Shown here: positions 62,860-64,000 of the stretch, piece by piece | Numbering within the stretch: position 1 is the stretch's first letter | Layout: every line of letters starts with the position of its first letter | DNA from: Clostridia bacterium | GTDB lineage: Bacteria > Bacillota > Clostridia > Oscillospirales > Acutalibacteraceae | Length of the DNA: 64,000 bases | Assembly (NCBI GenBank): GCA_017549565.1 | Contig: JAFYUI010000004.1 | Coordinates: forward strand, 1-64,000 | Direction of reading: 5' to 3' | Notes under the pieces: generated by a model | The model's input: only the letters and a program-made list of their open reading frames with translations | Database searches by the model: none | What the model was told of the DNA's origin: nothing | Program-made: the position numbers and the translations under genes

Positions 62860-63456
62860 TTAGTTATTTAAAAAGTTAACATTGCTTGCGATTTTATCTA
62901 TTTTATCTTTCCAAAAATAACAGTCGGGCATTTTTAGGTTGGTCTTACTGTTTATTATTATCATATTAAAAAAATCAACCCCCACCCCTTGCTCTTTAAT
63001 TTTTGAAAGAACCGATAAAACAATACTTTGTCGAAGACTGCTATCATTATTTGTTGATAATAAATCTACAACCTGACCGCCCGTATAACGCAGTGTTTCA
63101 CCTTCTATTTCAAGGTTTATGCCTTCAAAATAGTCAACCATTTTTGCTATAAGGTTATAATCGGCATTAACAACAAAATCCGCCTTATATCCCTTGCTTT
63201 CGGTTTCTTGTGGGTTAATCATAACCGTAATAGAAGAATTTTCAAAATCTAAATAGGTATAAACGCACCTTGTACCGAAATTAAACATTACACCCTTGCT
63301 TTCGGGAATATAGTCGTAATACGGCACAGATTCATTTTCAATTTCTGCGGGTGTAGTAGTTTGGCTTTGGATATAATAATACCCCGCCCCAATAAAAAAT
63401 GCCACACACCAACCGCTTATAACAAAGGTTTTTAAAAATATCTTAAAGCTTGACAC
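62860..63456 (-). CDS. Membrane-anchored protein with degenerate LCP-like domain
   Basis: About 198 residues from GTG 63456 (VSSFKIFLKTF) with TTGGTG upstream; a longer TTG frame exists. One membrane helix near 5-25, then an extracellular domain. VNADYNLIAKMVDYFEGINLEI and GGQVVDLLSTNNDSSLRQSIVLSVLSKI follow the order seen in LytR-CpsA-Psr proteins (the DY..IxxxVD..GG and GEQAL..R..RQ regions), but the catalytic arginines are missing. Lone gene with terminators on both sides. Identification is tentative. Confidence 0.5.
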   Translation of the reverse strand: MSSFKIFLKTFVISGWCVAFFIGAGYYYIQSQTTTPAEIENESVPYYDYIPESKGVMFNFGTRCVYTYLDFENSSITVMINPQETESKGYKADFVVNADYNLIAKMVDYFEGINLEIEGETLRYTGGQVVDLLSTNNDSSLRQSIVLSVLSKIKEQGVGVDFFNMIIINSKTNLKMPDCYFWKDKIDKIASNVNFLNN

Positions 63457-63485
63457 ATAAATCACCAATATGATTATGCCCAAAA

Positions 63486-63525
63486 AATTAACGGAGATAA
63501 CACTTTAAAAGATTATCTCCGTTAA
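63486..63525 (-). terminator. Terminator of ftsH
   Basis: Minus strand AACGGAGATAA pairs with TTATCTCCGTT, followed by AATTTTTT. Confidence 0.9.
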
Positions 63526-63530
63526 AAAAA

Positions 63531-64000
63531 TTATTCTTCTATTTCAAGTGGCTTATTTTCCATAAGTGCCAAGAATTCGTTACCTTCAACCTTTTCATTT
63601 TCGAAAAGAATTTTTGCGGTTTCGTGAAGCTTTGGCATTGCGTTTTTAAGAATTTCAAGCGCTCTGTTATACTGTTCCATAACTATCGCTTCAATTTCAT
63701 CATCAATTAAAGCAGCAGTCTTTTCGGAATAGTTTGGTGTAGATGAGAAATCGCGTCCCAAGAACACTTCATTATTGTCATTACCATATTTAACAAGGCC
63801 TAACTTTTCACTCATACCATAGCGTGTAACAATTTGTCTTGCTAAATCGGTTGCGCGTTCAATATCATTTGAAGCGCCTGTGCAAATATCATTCTGTGTC
63901 AACTGTTCAGCCGCACGGCCACCCAAAAGCGAGCAAATTTGTTCCAAAAGCTGATTGCGTGAAACATGGCCCTTTTCTTCGTTTGGAAGATACATTGTAT
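63531..64000 (-). CDS. ftsH: ATP-dependent zinc metalloprotease FtsH, C-terminal part (5' end beyond right edge)
   Basis: About 156 C-terminal residues. TMYLPNEEKGHVSRNQLLEQICSLLGGRAAEQL and GASNDIERATDLARQIVTRYGMSEKLGLVKYG belong to the M41 peptidase domain; the third zinc ligand region is in ASNDIERAT. The frame continues through the window edge, so the AAA+ domain and HEXXH motif are outside. Membrane-bound quality-control protease. Confidence 0.96.
   Translation of the reverse strand, partial: TMYLPNEEKGHVSRNQLLEQICSLLGGRAAEQLTQNDICTGASNDIERATDLARQIVTRYGMSEKLGLVKYGNDNNEVFLGRDFSSTPNYSEKTAALIDDEIEAIVMEQYNRALEILKNAMPKLHETAKILFENEKVEGNEFLALMENKPLEIEE

Overview
The window is a stretch of low-GC Firmicutes chromosome, most likely a spore-forming member of class Clostridia (Oscillospiraceae/Ruminococcaceae-like). 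The basis is Firmicutes gene order throughout (rsfS-yqeK-nadD, smc-ftsY, infC-rpmI-rplT, the yabO/yabP/yabQ/divIC/yabR block, ctsR-mcsA-mcsB-clpC), spore genes (spo0A, yabP, yabQ, spoVD), strong purine-rich Shine-Dalgarno sites, and SAM-I, FMN, lysine and T-box leaders. Almost all genes lie on the minus strand; the plus strand carries only tcdA, a small lipoprotein, a small membrane protein, tRNA-Thr and a 39-residue Cys/Gly-rich peptide.

Layout: 1-4.6 kb holds the start of leuS, then rsfS, yqeK, nadD, yhbY, a sugar-isomerase-like gene, rdgB and ftsY. 4.6-16.1 kb holds smc, an Elp3-like radical SAM gene, rnc, plsX, trmFO, topA, dprA and a SpoU methylase. 16.2-17.5 kb is the infC-rpmI-rplT operon with an attenuator-like leader and an ATT start. 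17.5-20.4 kb has a membrane protein, metK under a SAM-I riboswitch and ribU under an FMN riboswitch. 20.4-23.7 kb is a THUMP methylase plus the yab/div block and HU. 23.9-31.7 kb carries a nucleosidase, a zinc-ribbon protein, hemZ, an MBL hydrolase, dtd, relA and recJ. 31.8-39.9 kb carries spo0A, tcdA, ttcA, a lysine-riboswitch-controlled NhaC-family transporter, uvrC, two small plus-strand genes and a ZIP transporter. 40.0-41.7 kb is an accessory patch: two unknown membrane proteins bracketed by copies of the tRNA-Arg 3' flank. 42.0-43.6 kb is an orphan trpB under a Trp-type T-box. 43.6-55.9 kb is a division/cell-wall cluster (mraZ to ftsZ) lacking murF, murD, murC and murB. 56.0-60.5 kb is the CtsR heat-shock operon. 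The end holds a type III glutamine synthetase, a degenerate LCP-like protein and the C-terminus of FtsH.

The genes serve translation, DNA replication and repair, peptidoglycan synthesis and division, stress response and sporulation entry. No phage, insertion sequence or CRISPR is present. The observations most worth checking are a Spo0A whose phospho-acceptor Asp56 is replaced by Glu, the tRNA-Arg-flank repeat cassette, and a recurring hairpin design in which the 3' arm of a terminator-like stem contains the Shine-Dalgarno of the next gene (three clear cases).
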